The notes below the pieces were generated by a model that did not search any database, was not told the origin of the DNA, and saw nothing but the letters and a program-made list of their open reading frames with translations. From assembly GCA_900696665.1 (NCBI GenBank), contig CAADGY010000232.1, positions 1 to 43,857 on the forward strand: a DNA stretch of 43,857 nt. Reading direction: 5' to 3'. Positions 42,177 through 43,857 of this stretch are shown piece after piece; position 1 is the first letter of the stretch, and the number at the start of each line of letters is the position of its first letter. The translations under genes and the position numbers were made by a program. This DNA is from an uncultured Acidobacteriota bacterium. Its GTDB lineage: Bacteria; Acidobacteriota; Terriglobia; Bryobacterales; Bryobacteraceae.

Positions 42177-43526
42177 TCACCTCATCCCGTAGCGTCTCAG
42201 CTTGTTGTAGAGTGTCGTACGATCAATAGCCAGTATCCTGGCGGTGCGGGACAGGTTCCAGTTTGTCTCTTCCAGAACACGCTGGATGTGTACCTTTTCG
42301 ATGTCTTCGAGCGTCTTGCCCTCTGCCGGCTCGGGCGCGTTGAATTGAAACGGGAAATCGGATGCCCTGATCTCCTGGCCGCGATTGATCACCATCGCCC
42401 GCTCGATGGCGTTCTCGAGTTCCCGGATGTTGCCGGGCCAGTTGTAGTTGATCAACAGATCGAGCCCTTCACCGCTGATGGCAGGCACTGCCCGATTCAT
42501 CGCGGCAGCATACTTCTCGAGGAAATGGCTCACCAGTATGGGGATGTCCTCTTTGCGATCGCGCAGCGGCGGAAGATGAATGGAGAAAACATTCAACCGG
42601 TAAAACAAGTCCGGCCGGAAGGTGCCCTCCTTCACCATCAGCTCCAGCGGTTTGTTCGTGGCGGCTACGCAACGGAAGTCCACTGCCAGCGTTTCGTTGC
42701 CGCCGACACGCACGATCTCCTTCTCCTGCAGAACACGGAGCAGGTCGGTTTGTGTCTTCAGGCTGATGTCGCCGATCTCATCAAGAAAAACGGTCCCGCC
42801 TTCGGCCACTTCGAACTTCCCCTTCTTTCTGTACTGCGCACCGGTGAAGGCGCCGCGCTCATGCCCGAACAACTCGCTTTCAAGCAATGTCTCGGTAAGA
42901 GCGCCGCAATGAATTACTACCATCGGCATATAGCGCCGCGGGCTGGCGGCGTGAATGGCGCGAGCCACAATTTCCTTCCCCGTGCCGCTCTCGCCGGTAA
43001 TCAGCACGGTGGCATCCGTCGGCGCCACCGTTTCTATCGATTCAATCACGCGCTTCATCGACTCGCTCTGGCCGATAAGCCGGGTATTCGGAAACACCTC
43101 CTCCAGGTTCTCTCGAAGCCTGACCACCTCGCGTTTCGCCCAGCGGTGTTCCACCGCATTGCTCACCAGGTGCACAAGCTCGTCGGGATCAAACGGCTTG
43201 GTGATGTAGTCGTAGGCGCCGCGCTTCAGTGCCTTGACCGCCGTATCGATTGAGGCATAGCCGGTCATGATGATAACCGGCAGCTCGGGGTCGATTTCGC
43301 GCAATCTCTGCTGCAACTCCATACCGTCGATTCCGGGCATTTTGATGTCGATCAACGCGGCATCCCAGCGGCTATTTTGTATCTGCTCGAGCACCTCGCG
43401 CGCCCCCGGCAGCGTGGTGGCCTGGAAGCCCTCACTCTCAAACCATTTCCCGAGCGAATCCCGGACAACAGGGTCGTCATCGACGATCAGTATTCGCGCG
43501 CCGGATTTTGCCGCGGCGTTATTCAC
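42177..43526 (-). CDS. NtrC-family sigma-54-dependent response regulator
   Basis: Three domains are visible in 449 aa. The receiver has the phospho-acceptor Asp60 in LIDIKMPG and a conserved ITKPFDP. The AAA+ domain has GESGTGKE (178-185), the sigma-54 contact loop GAFTGA (225-230) and TVFLDE (245-250). The C-terminal Fis-type helix-turn-helix ends LSRTARILAIDRTTLYNKLRRYG. It activates sigma-54 promoters after phosphorylation. The GTG start overlaps the kinase stop codon (GTGA, 43526-43523), so the pair is translationally coupled. No sigma-54 (-24/-12) site was found in the window. Confidence 0.94.
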   Translation of the reverse strand: MNNAAAKSGARILIVDDDPVVRDSLGKWFESEGFQATTLPGAREVLEQIQNSRWDAALIDIKMPGIDGMELQQRLREIDPELPVIIMTGYASIDTAVKALKRGAYDYITKPFDPDELVHLVSNAVEHRWAKREVVRLRENLEEVFPNTRLIGQSESMKRVIESIETVAPTDATVLITGESGTGKEIVARAIHAASPRRYMPMVVIHCGALTETLLESELFGHERGAFTGAQYRKKGKFEVAEGGTVFLDEIGDISLKTQTDLLRVLQEKEIVRVGGNETLAVDFRCVAATNKPLELMVKEGTFRPDLFYRLNVFSIHLPPLRDRKEDIPILVSHFLEKYAAAMNRAVPAISGEGLDLLINYNWPGNIRELENAIERAMVINRGQEIRASDFPFQFNAPEPAEGKTLEDIEKVHIQRVLEETNWNLSRTARILAIDRTTLYNKLRRYGMR

Positions 43527-43857
43527 GCTTCCTCCTTTTCGGAATTGCCGCTTCCCCCCGCCGCGCTGAGCGCGGGGGTGCCGGGCTCCGGCTCATCGAG
43601 AGGCAACGTCAGGACGAACTCGGTCCCTTGGCCAGGTTGCGATTCCACCACCAGGTTGCCTGCATGCTGGTCCACAATATTTTTTGCGATGGCCAGTCCG
43701 AGTCCTGTACGGTGCTGGTCTTCTTTGGTGGTGAAAAACGGTTCGAAGATCTTGTTCAGGACTTCCGGTGGAATGCCGCTGCCTGTATCGCGGACTCTGA
43801 CCTCCGCGGTACGTTTCGCAGTGTCGCACGCGGTCGCGATCGTCAGGCGGCCGCCCT
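43523..43857 (-). CDS. Sensor histidine kinase, C-terminal fragment (runs off right edge)
   Basis: The last 110 or so residues of a histidine kinase are present. They include the ATP-binding boxes G1 (RDTGSGIPPE), F (IFEPFFTTKE), G2 (TGLGLAIAKNIV) and G3 (PGQGTEF), then a short low-complexity tail. The sensor and dimerisation domains lie beyond the window. The kinase is the cognate partner of the adjacent NtrC-type regulator, shown by the four-base overlap of their stop and start codons. Confidence 0.93.
   Translation of the reverse strand, partial: GGRLTIATACDTAKRTAEVRVRDTGSGIPPEVLNKIFEPFFTTKEDQHRTGLGLAIAKNIVDQHAGNLVVESQPGQGTEFVLTLPLDEPEPGTPALSAAGGSGNSEKEEA

Overview
The window reads as chromosomal DNA of an Acidobacteriota bacterium, most likely of the Solibacter/Bryobacter type. 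This is inferred from gene content: an acidobacterial-type VWFA secreted protein, the C-terminal remnant of an Oar-like TonB-dependent receptor, many Tat- or Sec-exported catabolic enzymes, and small unrecognised proteins. I could run no database search, so the assignment rests on family recognition alone. I noticed no rRNA, tRNA, CRISPR array, transposase or phage gene.

Layout. 1-2000: start of an AddB-like nuclease gene (minus), small unrecognised proteins, a degenerate receiver protein and a structured intergenic element. 1944-5940: trpD (minus) diverges from sucC-sucD-ndk, followed by two small coupled ORFs. 6030-13610: a flippase-like membrane protein, then exported catabolic enzymes (Gfo/Idh/MocA oxidoreductase, PIG-L deacetylase, DUF6351 protein, bicupin, enolase-superfamily dehydratase). 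13748-17780: Rcp1-like response regulator, M1 aminopeptidase, truB, small secreted protein. 17719-20461 (minus): zinc-ribbon protein, YvcK-like factor, glmU, which links to cell-wall precursor supply. 20510-22910: decayed TonB receptor and VWFA protein.

23100-29875: a run of same-strand genes. A tandem SagB-type flavin oxidoreductase, a PCP_red-like small protein, a DUF362 protein and an unknown protein are followed by an exported SelA-like PLP enzyme with an extra C-terminal domain and an exported amidohydrolase. 29948-31599 (minus): exported-type isoaspartyl methyltransferase and a stand-alone LigD polymerase domain. 31767-35857: APC permease, folD, coaE, HtrA protease.

35889-38248 is the most unusual segment. 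The promoter and first codons of lutA occur twice (90 bp, 6 mismatches). The left copy is truncated, and two exported-protein genes lie between the copies. The intact lutABC lactate-oxidation operon follows. The window ends with a beta-barrel protein and, on the minus strand, a histidine kinase / NtrC-type regulator / archaemetzincin operon.

A recurrent regulatory theme is an extended -10 (TGn plus a TATAAT-like hexamer) placed only 5-9 nt before a start codon that lacks a usable Shine-Dalgarno site. This suggests leaderless transcripts.
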